Shown piece after piece: positions 7,767 to 14,588 of a stretch of 24,206 nucleotides of DNA. The notes beneath the pieces were generated by a model. It saw only the letters and a program-made list of their open reading frames with translations. It did not search any database and was not told the DNA's origin. Source of the DNA: CAZLYF01 sp964586835 (GTDB lineage Bacteria > Bacillota > Clostridia > Christensenellales > Aristaeellaceae). Made by a program: the position numbers and the translations under genes. Position 1 is the first letter of the stretch. Each line of letters opens with the position of its first letter. Location: the NCBI GenBank assembly GCA_964586835.1, contig CAZPIC010000033.1, positions 1-24,206 on the forward strand, in the 5' to 3' direction.

Positions 7767-8471
7767 TCAGCCTGATTCGCTCTGGCAGGATACGAGCGTG
7801 GCGTCGTGGACACCGCCAATGTCAAGCATATTGGCAACGATGTCGGAGCGGTGGTGCAGCCGCACGTCGATCGTCATTTCCGCGCCTGCCCGCGTGACAG
7901 TTTTGGAACGTACCTTGTACGCCCTGACCCCGCGGTGGAGCTCGGCTTCGATTTCCGGTTCCGCGTGGGGATCGTAGTGGAGTACCAGCAGGTAACTGCT
8001 GCCGGAGCGGACCCTCACATAGGAAATCATGATCATGATGGCCGATATTCCCAGCACCACGACAAGCGCCGCTACGTGGGAGCCCGAGCCTATCAGGATA
8101 CCCATGGTGATGGTCCAGAACATATAGGCGGTGTCAATGGGATCCTTCACTGCCGTCCTGAAGCGGACGATGGAAAGGGCGCCGACCATGCCCATGGAGA
8201 GGGCGACGTTGGATCCGATGGCCATCACGACGGGTGCGGTGATCAGCGTAAGGAGGATCAGGGTGGTTGCGAAAGAGGGGTTGTACAGCACCCCCTTGTA
8301 CGTATGCTTGTACACCACCGTAATGATGACGCCCGCGACGAGGGAGAAGGCCAGGGTGATGGCGATATTTACCGGCGTGAAGTTGATAAACTGCTTGGCC
8401 CACCAGTCGCTGGCGGCTATGGCTGACTTTGAGCCGCCCGACGTCACAGTCATGAGTGTGAACCTAGTCAT
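7767..8471 (-). CDS. DUF4956 integral membrane protein
   Basis: Membrane protein of 234 residues with about four helices (roughly 34-54, 66-86, 115-130 and 131-151) and a soluble C-terminal domain of about 80 residues. The segment ALSIVRFRTAVKDP (98-111) is the DUF4956 hallmark. The C-terminal part looks like a small ACT-like regulatory fold, but that is only an impression. DUF4956 genes usually sit beside VTC-domain genes, and often a CotH-type kinase-like secreted protein; here only the VTC gene follows. A strong GGAGGA site precedes the ATG, and a good promoter lies 34 bases upstream. A role in moving or controlling the VTC product is plausible but unproven. Confidence 0.85.
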   Translation of the reverse strand: MTRFTLMTVTSGGSKSAIAASDWWAKQFINFTPVNIAITLAFSLVAGVIITVVYKHTYKGVLYNPSFATTLILLTLITAPVVMAIGSNVALSMGMVGALSIVRFRTAVKDPIDTAYMFWTITMGILIGSGSHVAALVVVLGISAIMIMISYVRVRSGSSYLLVLHYDPHAEPEIEAELHRGVRAYKVRSKTVTRAGAEMTIDVRLHHRSDIVANMLDIGGVHDATLVSCQSESG

Positions 8472-8504
8472 ACGCGTCCTCCGGTCTTTGAAAATCCGCC
8501 TACC

Positions 8505-8532
8505 ATTATACCCTGTTTCTCCTGCATGTCCA
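8505..8532 (-). promoter_or_regulatory. Promoter of the DUF4956-VTC-rlmD operon
   Basis: On the minus strand, TGGACA (8532-8527) and a perfect TATAAT (8510-8505) are separated by 16 bases. The start would be near 8498, giving a short leader with the GGAGGA ribosome site of the DUF4956 gene. Confidence 0.7.
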
Positions 8533-8585
8533 CCCCGTGAGAGACCCCAACCGGGCCTGTGTATGAATGATTTGCGCTAAAGGCA

Positions 8586-8600
8586 TGACAGGCTCTGTCA
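8586..8600. repeat. Perfect short inverted repeat
   Basis: TGACAG-GCT-CTGTCA, six paired bases with a three-base loop, lies between the leftward DUF4956 promoter and the rightward alr promoter. It could be an operator half-site pair or a small hairpin. No T-run follows on either strand, so it is not a terminator. Confidence 0.5.
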
Positions 8601-8627
8601 AGCGATCGAGAAGAGGCGGGGGAATGT

Positions 8628-8671
8628 GAAGGTGCGTCAGGGGCTGCCGCAAGGAGGGATCCTGACCCTTC
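8628..8671. repeat. Long bulged inverted repeat upstream of alr
   Basis: GAAGG-TGC-GTCAGG pairs with CCTGAC-CCTTC across a 19-base loop, giving 11 base pairs with one 3-base bulge. It lies about 50 bases before the proposed alr promoter and is not followed by a T-run. Whether it acts as DNA (protein site) or RNA cannot be decided from the sequence. Confidence 0.5.
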
Positions 8672-8697
8672 ATGCGTAAGCCCTGCTGCCGGGAGGC

Positions 8698-8726
8698 TTT
8701 TCAGAGCCGGTCCATTTTGCTATACT
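8698..8726 (+). promoter_or_regulatory. Candidate promoter of the alr operon
   Basis: A -10 box TATACT lies at 8721-8726 with a poor -35 match (TTTTCA, 8698-8703) 17 bases upstream. It would place the transcript start near 8733, just ahead of the AGGAGG ribosome site at 8754-8759. Confidence 0.5.
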
Positions 8727-8769
8727 ACGCCATGGGAAACCGAAGGCACCCTCAGGAGGCGCAAACCTG

Positions 8770-9891
8770 TTGACATCGTACAGAAAGACCCACGTCACAG
8801 TGGACCTGGCGGCGTTTGGGCGCAATGTCCGCAGACTGCGCGGGCTCCTGGGGCCCGGTGTGAAGCTGATGGCGGTCGTCAAAGCGGATGCGTACGGGCA
8901 CGGATTGCTGGAAGTATCCAGGGCAGCGCTCCGCGCGGGAGCAGACTGGCTGGGCGTGGCGATCCCCGAGGAGGGTGTCAGGCTCAGACAGGCGGGACTG
9001 TCCCTGCCCATCCTTGTATTGGGAGGGACGAACGAGGCTGGGGCGCACGCAGCCGCAGCGCATGGCCTGACCCTGACCGTCCTGGATGAGTCAGGGATTG
9101 CCTTCGCACAGGCAGCGGGACGCAGGCTTGGAAGGCCGGTTTCTGTGCATCTGGCGATGGACACGGGCATGGGCAGGTCAGGCGTCAGGACGCCGGCGGA
9201 GCTGGAGACGCTGCTGTCAGCGATCAGGGCGCGCCCCGAGATCAGCCTGGAAGGCGCCTTTACCCATTTCGCAGATGCCGACAACCCAGATCCCTCCTTC
9301 ACCGACCTGCAGCTTTCACGGCTTCGCGGACTTATGCCCCGCCTGCCTGCCGGACTAATCCTGCACGCTGCAGCAAGCGCCGCATCCCTGTCTAGAAAGG
9401 ATGCGCACTTTGATATGGTGCGTGCGGGGATTGCGCTGTACGGCTATCCTCCGGTCCCGACGCCCCTATCATTTGAGCCGTGTCTGGAACTGTGCGCACA
9501 GGTCGTCAGCGTGAAAACCGTTGGCGCGGGTGAGCCGATCGGTTATGGCTGTGCCTTTACCACGCAGTCTGACACGAGGGTGGCACTGCTTGATGTGGGG
9601 TATGCTGACGGGTATCCTCGCGCCCTTTCCCTAAAGGCGTCCGTCATCATTCACGGACAGCTCTGTCCGGTGCTTGGCCGGATATGTATGGACCAAACCA
9701 TGGTAGATGTCTCACGGGTTCCACAGACACAGCCAGGGGACGAAGCCGTGCTCCTGGGCCGAAGGGGACAGGTTGCCATTACGGCGGAGGATCTGGCGGC
9801 GTTGGCCGGGACAATCACCTACGAAATCCTTTTGCTGCAGCGGCGAAGGCTATCCTTTACCTACAGAGAAGACGGAGACCAGCATGGGTAA
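8770..9891 (+). CDS. alr: Alanine racemase
   Basis: PLP enzyme that interconverts L- and D-alanine for peptidoglycan. It has 373 residues, typical of the family. The cofactor lysine is Lys38 in AVVKADAYGHG. The second catalytic residue, Tyr259, lies in PIGYGCAF and matches Tyr265 of the Geobacillus enzyme. GYADGYPR and the GRICMDQTMVD segment complete the C-terminal barrel-to-sheet domain. Translation starts at TTG (8770), 10 bases after a perfect AGGAGG; no ATG with a ribosome site fits, and the N-terminus aligns well with the family (RKTHVTVDLAA). It is the first gene of a five-gene operon and overlaps the next gene by 8 bases. Confidence 0.95.
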   Translation: MTSYRKTHVTVDLAAFGRNVRRLRGLLGPGVKLMAVVKADAYGHGLLEVSRAALRAGADWLGVAIPEEGVRLRQAGLSLPILVLGGTNEAGAHAAAAHGLTLTVLDESGIAFAQAAGRRLGRPVSVHLAMDTGMGRSGVRTPAELETLLSAIRARPEISLEGAFTHFADADNPDPSFTDLQLSRLRGLMPRLPAGLILHAAASAASLSRKDAHFDMVRAGIALYGYPPVPTPLSFEPCLELCAQVVSVKTVGAGEPIGYGCAFTTQSDTRVALLDVGYADGYPRALSLKASVIIHGQLCPVLGRICMDQTMVDVSRVPQTQPGDEAVLLGRRGQVAITAEDLAALAGTITYEILLLQRRRLSFTYREDGDQHG

Positions 9892-10675
9892 AAGCGCAGG
9901 AAAAGCGCCACTGGTTTACAAGCCCTACCAGACTGGCCACTGGCACAGCAGACTTGCAGCGGGGAGAGGGCTGAAGCTGCTGGGGTACCAGGCTGTGTTC
10001 GTGTTTTTATATCTGTTTATCGTGCAGGCGCTCAACTTTAACTCGTTGATCCTAAGGCTGTCCCTGAACCTGGCTGTGGTCGCGGGGCTGTTTGCGTTTC
10101 TCTTTTTGGATGGGACCAGGATAGGCGCGAACGACACGGCCTTTGCGGAAATCGTGCTCGCAAAGAAGGACAGGGGACAGGAAGTTAACCGGGATGAACT
10201 GGACCGCTGTTTTCACAGGTTCAAGGGGCTGTATTCTGCCGCGGTGGGCATGCTGCCCCTGTTTCTTATATGCCTTGTCTTCGCGCTGACGGCTACCCTG
10301 CAGCGCTACAGGCTGGGCAGCCTGCCCGAATGGCTCAGCGCGTATGAAGACAGGGCTGAGATCGAGCTTGCACTCAGGTACTATCACACCACGCCGGGAT
10401 TTTCGATGGAAGACGCCTTGCGCGTTGTGGTGCGGCTGCTGGTCTTTCCCTTTGTGAACATCATCGGTACGGACAGCAGCCTGGCCCTGCTGTGGCTGGA
10501 CAGGCTCAGCCCGCTGCTGGCCCTGGTGATTCCCTCCGGATATGCCCTGGGCTACGCGAGAGGAGCGAGGGCGAGGGCTCGGACGCACGGAGAGATCCTC
10601 GCGGGTATTAAAAAGCGCAGACGACGAGAGAAGGCAGAAAGAAAAAGGCGTGAGCGCGCAAACCAGATTATCTGA
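9884..10675 (+). CDS. Hypothetical multi-pass membrane protein with basic tail
   Basis: Unrecognised protein of 263 residues. The reading frame is open from 9707, but the real start is the ATG at 9884, which follows a GGAG site (9874-9877) and overlaps the alr stop by 8 bases. About five hydrophobic segments are visible (roughly 32-50, 55-76, 118-138, 182-203 and 208-224). A cytosolic acidic/basic loop lies at 80-115, and a very basic C-terminal tail (225-263) is rich in Arg and Lys, with KKRRRREKAERKRRER near its end. The tail suggests contact with RNA, DNA or acidic phospholipid on the inner face. It sits between alr and rsmD, which gives no clear functional clue. Confidence 0.75.
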   Translation: MGKSAGKAPLVYKPYQTGHWHSRLAAGRGLKLLGYQAVFVFLYLFIVQALNFNSLILRLSLNLAVVAGLFAFLFLDGTRIGANDTAFAEIVLAKKDRGQEVNRDELDRCFHRFKGLYSAAVGMLPLFLICLVFALTATLQRYRLGSLPEWLSAYEDRAEIELALRYYHTTPGFSMEDALRVVVRLLVFPFVNIIGTDSSLALLWLDRLSPLLALVIPSGYALGYARGARARARTHGEILAGIKKRRRREKAERKRRERANQII

Positions 10676-10687
10676 GACAGCCCTCCC

Positions 10688-11242
10688 ATGAGGATCATCG
10701 CGGGGGAGTTTCGATCAAGAAAGCTCAGCGCGCCAAGGTCCGCCCTGTCCAGGCCTACGCTTGACCGGGCAAGGGAATCCCTGTTTAATATACTTGGAGA
10801 CCGCGTTTGGGAAGCGGATGTGCTGGATCTCTTCGCGGGCAGCGGGGCGTACGGCTTTGAAGCCCTCAGCAGAGGCGCGGTGCGGGCTGTGTTTTGCGAC
10901 CATGGCTTTGAGGCGGTCTCCGCGATCAGGCGCAATGCGCAAGCGCTTCAAACAGGCAACCGCGCTCTCATCCTGCGCATGGACTGGCAACGGGCGATTG
11001 AGAAGACGGCAGGCCTAGGATGCAGGTTTGACATCGTGTTCCTGGATCCGCCCTATGATAGGGACGCCGCACCGGTGCTCAGAGGCCTCCTGGCGGGCGG
11101 CATCCTCGCCGAGGGTGCGCTGATCGTATTGGAACGGGCTACCCGCCGCCTACCGACCGTGGTGGAGGGGGTGCGAATCGTGCGCACAAAGGTCTATGGG
11201 ACCGGCAGTATCGATCTGATTGTGCAAAGCGAGGACGACTGA
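10688..11242 (+). CDS. rsmD: 16S rRNA (guanine966-N2)-methyltransferase RsmD
   Basis: SAM-dependent enzyme that methylates G966 of 16S rRNA during 30S assembly. It has 184 residues, the usual size. The N-terminal MRIIAGEFRSRKL and RPTLDRARESLFNIL segments are typical of the family. The SAM loop LDLFAGSGAYGFEALSRG spans about 46-63, and the catalytic DPPY is at 120-123. The ATG lies 12 bases after the membrane-protein gene without a strong ribosome site. The stop codon directly abuts the GTG of coaD. The rsmD-coaD pairing is very common in Firmicutes and supports the call. Confidence 0.95.
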   Translation: MRIIAGEFRSRKLSAPRSALSRPTLDRARESLFNILGDRVWEADVLDLFAGSGAYGFEALSRGAVRAVFCDHGFEAVSAIRRNAQALQTGNRALILRMDWQRAIEKTAGLGCRFDIVFLDPPYDRDAAPVLRGLLAGGILAEGALIVLERATRRLPTVVEGVRIVRTKVYGTGSIDLIVQSEDD

Positions 11243-11725
11243 GTGAGGACAGCGATCCTACCCGGAAGTTTTGACCCCATCACCTCAGGCCACGTGGACC
11301 TGATCAGGCGAGCTGCGAAGCTGTGCGAAAGACTGGTGGTCGGCGTCCTGCACAATGACGAAAAGAGCTGTGTGTTCACGGTCTCAAAGAGAATCGAGCT
11401 GATCAAGCAGGCTTGTACGTTTCTTCCCGACCTGGAAGTGTTGTCGTTTTCAGGCCTCCTTGTCCATTTCGCAGCCATGCATAACGCCGATCTCATCATC
11501 CGTGGCGTCCGCAGCTGCCGCGACCTTGAAAGCGAAACAGCGATGGCAAATGCCAACCGAGCCATGATGCGGTCGCTGGAAACCGTGTTTTTACCTTCAC
11601 TGGACGGGGATGAACATATCAGTTCTACCCTCGTCCGGCAGATCGCGTCGCTGGGTGGTGACGTGACCCCCTTTGTACCCCTCTGTGTAGCGGAAGCCCT
11701 CCGCGAGAAATATGCTGACAAATAA
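11243..11725 (+). CDS. coaD: Phosphopantetheine adenylyltransferase
   Basis: Fourth step of coenzyme A synthesis: 4'-phosphopantetheine plus ATP gives dephospho-CoA. It has 160 residues, as expected. The nucleotidyltransferase motif GSFDPITSGH is at 8-17, and IIRGVR and ISSTLVRQ are the other conserved ATP-site segments. The start is a GTG directly after the rsmD stop codon, so translation is coupled; the reading frame and family N-terminus leave little choice. It is an ordinary housekeeping gene. Confidence 0.96.
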   Translation: MRTAILPGSFDPITSGHVDLIRRAAKLCERLVVGVLHNDEKSCVFTVSKRIELIKQACTFLPDLEVLSFSGLLVHFAAMHNADLIIRGVRSCRDLESETAMANANRAMMRSLETVFLPSLDGDEHISSTLVRQIASLGGDVTPFVPLCVAEALREKYADK

Positions 11726-11743
11726 CGAATGGGAGGATTCGAC

Positions 11744-12388
11744 ATGGCTAAGAGCGAAGTGTTCCACACGGTGGACGAGATGAGCCTTGCCCTGCAAAAT
11801 GCGAGAAAGATCCCTTTTTCCGATGCGGTCATGGTCAACCAGGATGTCATGCTGGACCTGCTGAAAAAAATACACGCAAGCTTTGACCCCTCACTGGAAA
11901 GGGCGGACAAGATCATTGCCAACGAAGAAAGCATCCTAAACGACGCTTCCGTCAAGGCGCAAAAGACCATGGCCTCCGCGCAGGAACAGGCGCAGGGTAT
12001 GGTGAACGAGGCAAACAATTACGCTCAGCACACGAAGGCGGGCGCCGACATCTATGCCACAGACGTGCGCAACAAGGCGGATGAGCAGGCTCGGGCTGTG
12101 ATGGCGGATGCCCATGCGCGGGCCCAGCACATGATAGAGGATGCCAATGCTCAGGCGGATGAGCTGGTCAGCCAGACCTCTGTGCTCGCGCGCGCGGAAG
12201 CCGAGGCCCATGAGATCCTTGAAAACGCGAACCAGCATGCGTTCGCGCTGCGCAAACAGACAAACACGGATCTGATGAACATGCTGGACCATGTGCATGC
12301 GTCCGTTTCCGCCCAGCTCAATGAGATCAGGCTGATACGGGATAACATTGAGTCGGTTCAGACCTATCCGGAAGAAACCGAGGGCTGA
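11744..12388 (+). CDS. Coiled-coil protein, AtpF/V-ATPase subunit H-like
   Basis: Soluble protein of 214 residues that is almost wholly helical from about 55 to 195, with Ala/Glu/Gln-rich heptads (repeated ANxQA, DAxAxA units). No membrane segment or signal peptide is present. Proteins of this kind beside coaD in Clostridia are often labelled ATPase or V-type ATPase subunit H because of coiled-coil similarity; that label is not evidence of ATPase activity, and no Walker motif is seen. The ATG at 11744 follows GGGAGG by 7 bases; the ATG at 11729 has no ribosome site. A DivIVA-like scaffold role is possible. It is the last gene of the alr operon. Confidence 0.75.
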   Translation: MAKSEVFHTVDEMSLALQNARKIPFSDAVMVNQDVMLDLLKKIHASFDPSLERADKIIANEESILNDASVKAQKTMASAQEQAQGMVNEANNYAQHTKAGADIYATDVRNKADEQARAVMADAHARAQHMIEDANAQADELVSQTSVLARAEAEAHEILENANQHAFALRKQTNTDLMNMLDHVHASVSAQLNEIRLIRDNIESVQTYPEETEG

Positions 12389-12423
12389 GCAGGCAAAGGC
12401 CGGCAATCCAGAAACGGGAAAAG

Positions 12424-12462
12424 ACAGGCGCGGGACCTGCTAAGGGCAGGCTCCGCGCCTGT
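12424..12462. terminator. Strong hairpin after the alr-coaD operon
   Basis: ACAGGCGCGG pairs with CCGCGCCTGT (10 bp), and inside it CCTGC pairs with GCAGG, closed by a 5-base loop. The plus strand lacks a T-run after it. The minus strand reads CTTTT shortly after the stem, so it looks like a better terminator for leftward than for rightward transcripts. It probably still ends or stabilises the alr operon message. Confidence 0.55.
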
Positions 12463-12731
12463 GCGCGTGTGCCCTTAAGCCGGGAGGGGGCAGGCTAAGC
12501 TGACCGGTTCGGGTAGAGGATAGCGGACATTCCTCTCGGGCGAGACAACCCATCTTCCCAGGTGGCACTCAAACCTATATCTTCAGAAAGCCATTTTGGT
12601 GGCGGGTATTTGCAAGCTGCAGTTTATGCTTCATGGGCAGAAGGCCTGTATGAGGCGCAAAAAGTCAGGCATGCCTGATGGTGGCGAAGACTTGGAATGT
12701 GAAAATGAAAATTTTTCTGCGGGACTGTGTG
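12463..12731. other. Gene-poor intergenic region, no gene recognised
   Basis: Together with its flanks this is the longest gap in the window. It shows small stems (GAGGA/TCCTC at about 12516-12535, TCTC/GAGA next to it), a doubled GGGCAGGCT motif (12445-12452 and 12489-12496), a perfect 14-bp palindrome, and an A/T-tract (12701-12720) just before the next promoter. I do not recognise rnpB, ssrA, 6S, SRP RNA, a T-box or a riboswitch. One frame is open for 53 codons (12517-12678) but lacks a credible start. Confidence 0.5.
12665..12678. repeat. Perfect 14-bp palindrome
   Basis: TCAGGCATGCCTGA reads identically on both strands. It lies about 50 bases before the -35 region of the next gene. That position and symmetry suit a dimeric regulator, but no regulator gene is nearby. 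Confidence 0.5.
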
Positions 12732-12761
12732 TTAGCATTTGCGTACGTGTTATGATATAAT
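12732..12761 (+). promoter_or_regulatory. Extended -10 promoter of the basic coiled-coil gene
   Basis: A perfect TATAAT at 12756-12761 is preceded by TGA, giving an extended -10 (TGnTATAAT). A weaker -35 (TTAGCA, 12732-12737) lies 18 bases upstream, and an A/T-tract precedes it, like an UP element. The transcript would start near 12768. Confidence 0.75.
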
Positions 12762-12812
12762 CACAACGCAGAGACGTGAGAACTGCGCATCAGGACAAGA
12801 AGGAGAATGCAG

Positions 12813-13307
12813 ATGGCAAGAACAACAAAGAAAGGCGCGCTGCCCGCCGACGAAAAGGACGTAAAGGCTACATCCGTCAAGGCAACGCCTAAGAAGACAG
12901 CCAGCGCCGCTCAGACCGTAAGCTCGGGGGATTCAAAGCCCGGAGCAGCCGGCGAAAAACCCAAAAAGGCACGCAAGCCTTATCCTACCCGGGAGGAGCG
13001 CATCGTTCTGGCAGAAGAACAGATTAAGACCCTGACCAGGCTGACCAAGAGCCGTAAGGTTCTGGTGGAAAAGACTGAAAAAACCCTCAATAGCCGCAAG
13101 AAGGCGCTAGACAAATGCACTTTCGCCCTTGACAAGGCTATACAGAGACGAGAGCGGCTTCTTGAGACGCCGGAAGCAAAGGCGCAGGCTCGCGTGAAGC
13201 GCGCAGCCGAAAAGAAGCAGATCGCGGAGCTCATGTCCGTCATCAGGCAAAGCGGAAAAACCATGGAGGACGTCCTCAGCACGCTGAAAGAGACGGAAAC
13301 GGAATAG
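12813..13307 (+). CDS. Lysine/alanine-rich protein with basic tail and coiled coil
   Basis: Unrecognised soluble protein of 164 residues. Residues 1-58 are disordered and basic, rich in Lys, Ala, Pro, Ser and Thr, with repeated KATxKK and PKKARKP units, like bacterial histone H1-type tails. Residues 60-145 form a charged helix or coiled coil containing many Lys and Arg and a single Cys. I start at 12813, 7 bases after AAGGAG; the ATG at 12807 is too close to it. It is monocistronic, with its own strong promoter and terminator, which suggests good expression. Nucleic-acid binding is likely from charge alone; a nucleoid or ribosome-associated role is inference. Confidence 0.7.
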   Translation: MARTTKKGALPADEKDVKATSVKATPKKTASAAQTVSSGDSKPGAAGEKPKKARKPYPTREERIVLAEEQIKTLTRLTKSRKVLVEKTEKTLNSRKKALDKCTFALDKAIQRRERLLETPEAKAQARVKRAAEKKQIAELMSVIRQSGKTMEDVLSTLKETETE

Positions 13308-13339
13308 GGATAACAAGCCAGGACAGATGGATACAAAGG

Positions 13340-13370
13340 CGAGGGCGGGTTTCCCGCCCTCGTTGTCTAT
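13340..13370 (+). terminator. Intrinsic terminator of the basic coiled-coil gene
   Basis: CGAGGGCGGG-TTT-CCCGCCCTCG, a 10-bp perfect stem with a three-base loop, is followed by a weak T-run (TTGTCTATT). Confidence 0.75.
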
Positions 13371-13439
13371 TGCGTGACGGAAAAGGATGAGCAGCACGCT
13401 GGCAAATATCGGCATCAGCGGTGACTGCATCCCCGGTGC

Positions 13440-13467
13440 AAAAAAGCCCGCCGCAAGCGCGGCGGGC
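13440..13467 (-). terminator. Intrinsic terminator of rbsB
   Basis: On the minus strand GCCCGCCGC-GCTT-GCGGCGGGC, a perfect 9-bp stem, is followed directly by six T residues. It lies 22 bases past the rbsB stop and ends the rbs operon. Confidence 0.9.
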
Positions 13468-13488
13468 GGGGCGCAAAGCCCGAGGAGC

Positions 13489-14382
13489 TTACTCGCCCTT
13501 GGTGATCAGCGCCACGGGGGCACCAATGCTGGATTCGATCGTTTCGCCTGACAGGAAGGCCAGGGCGGTTTGGACACCCAGCTCGCCCATAAGCGCGGGC
13601 TGCTGCTGAATGGTGCCATACATGGTGCCTTCCTCAATGGCGTCGAGTGCAACCTGCTCAGCGTCAAAGCCGATGACGAAGATGTCGCTGCGCTTGGCCT
13701 GCTGCAGGGCTTGAACGGCGCCAATGGCCATGTTGTCGTTGGCGCAGAAGACCGCTTGAATATCCGGATGGGCGGTGAGCATGTTTTCCATGATGCCCAT
13801 GGCTTTGGTGGTATCCCAATCCCCGATCTGGCTGTCGGCTACCTGGATATCCTCGCCGGCTGCCGCGACGGCTTCCTGAAAGCCCTGGTGGCGGTCATTG
13901 GCAGCTGAAGCGCCGGCCATGCCCTGGATTTCGGCCAGGATCCCTTTGCCACCGATGAGCTCAATGAGCTTTTCGGTCGCGATACGGCCCCCATACACGT
14001 TGTCGGAGGCGATGTGGCTGACGACTTCCGCACCATTGACCGCACGGTCGATGGAGATGATGTGGACCCCCTGGTCGATTGCGGCCTGGGCGACTGCAGC
14101 GGCGGCATCAGAGTCCACAGGGTTGTACAGCACGATGTTCACGCCTGCCGAAAGGAGGTTTTCCATGTTGGTGACATCCTTGGCAGAGTCGTTGGCACCA
14201 TTGAGGACAATGGTTTTTGCGCCCAGCTCCGCAGCCTTTGCTTCGATGGCGTTTTGCATGGTGACAAAGAAGGTGTTGGACGTGTCGGACAGGAGCACGC
14301 CGATGGTGTACTCCTCCGCAACTACAGCGAGCGCGGAGAGGCTCAAAACGACGGTCAGAAACAGTGCCAGTACCTTTTTCAT
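13489..14382 (-). CDS. rbsB: Ribose-binding protein of ABC importer
   Basis: Extracytoplasmic sugar-binding protein of 297 residues that delivers ribose to RbsAC. It is strikingly like E. coli RbsB (SHIASDNV, LTAHPD, QAVF and similar stretches). Ribose contacts known in E. coli are matched: Asn36, Phe38, Phe39, Asp112, Arg113, Arg164, Asn215, Asp240 and Gln260. The one visible change is Phe164 of E. coli, which is Trp189 here and still aromatic. The signal peptide (1-22) ends VVA and has no lipobox cysteine, unusual for a Gram-positive binding protein. AGGAGG lies 8 bases before the ATG. It is the last gene of the rbs operon but has its own -10 box and a 115-base leader, so it can be made in excess. 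Confidence 0.88.
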   Translation of the reverse strand: MKKVLALFLTVVLSLSALAVVAEEYTIGVLLSDTSNTFFVTMQNAIEAKAAELGAKTIVLNGANDSAKDVTNMENLLSAGVNIVLYNPVDSDAAAAVAQAAIDQGVHIISIDRAVNGAEVVSHIASDNVYGGRIATEKLIELIGGKGILAEIQGMAGASAANDRHQGFQEAVAAAGEDIQVADSQIGDWDTTKAMGIMENMLTAHPDIQAVFCANDNMAIGAVQALQQAKRSDIFVIGFDAEQVALDAIEEGTMYGTIQQQPALMGELGVQTALAFLSGETIESSIGAPVALITKGE

Positions 14383-14500
14383 GAGAGAATCCTCCTGTTT
14401 GGATTATTTGTCCGAGCGCAGCCCGGCGCGGTTTGAGGGTCGTGGCCTTCCTGACGGAAGAGTTTCATGCAACGGTGGATGACGCGTTTGATCCTTTAAC

Positions 14501-14506
14501 ATTATA
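14501..14506 (-). promoter_or_regulatory. -10 box of an internal rbsB promoter
   Basis: A perfect TATAAT on the minus strand lies about 120 bases before rbsB. No good -35 stands at the right distance, so an activator may be needed. The leader contains a CTTCC-GTCA-GGAAG hairpin, and AATCC-N8-GGATT overlaps the ribosome site. Confidence 0.5.
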
Positions 14507-14588
14507 CCCACTCAGAAGCCATTGGAGCAGTCACAGGGCGTTTTTGCGTTTTTAGTGGGACGATGCTGGTGCGGAGAACCGGCCGGGC

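Noticed and set aside
7806..8426. A 206-codon plus-strand frame antisense to the DUF4956 gene
   Set aside because: The composition is His/Asp/Gly-rich, typical of a shadow frame. The opposite strand has a hallmark motif, promoter and ribosome site.
12480..12600. Possible T-box, cobalamin riboswitch, RNase P RNA or SRP RNA
   Set aside because: Short matches such as GGTGGCAC and GAGGA were tested by eye on both strands, but the conserved cores (AGGGTGGNACC, GCCACTG with the B12 box, GAGGAAAGTCC, GGAAGGAAGC) are absent.
12517..12678. A 53-codon open stretch that looks faintly protein-like
   Set aside because: There is no ATG or ribosome site, only an internal GTG without context; the length is within chance.
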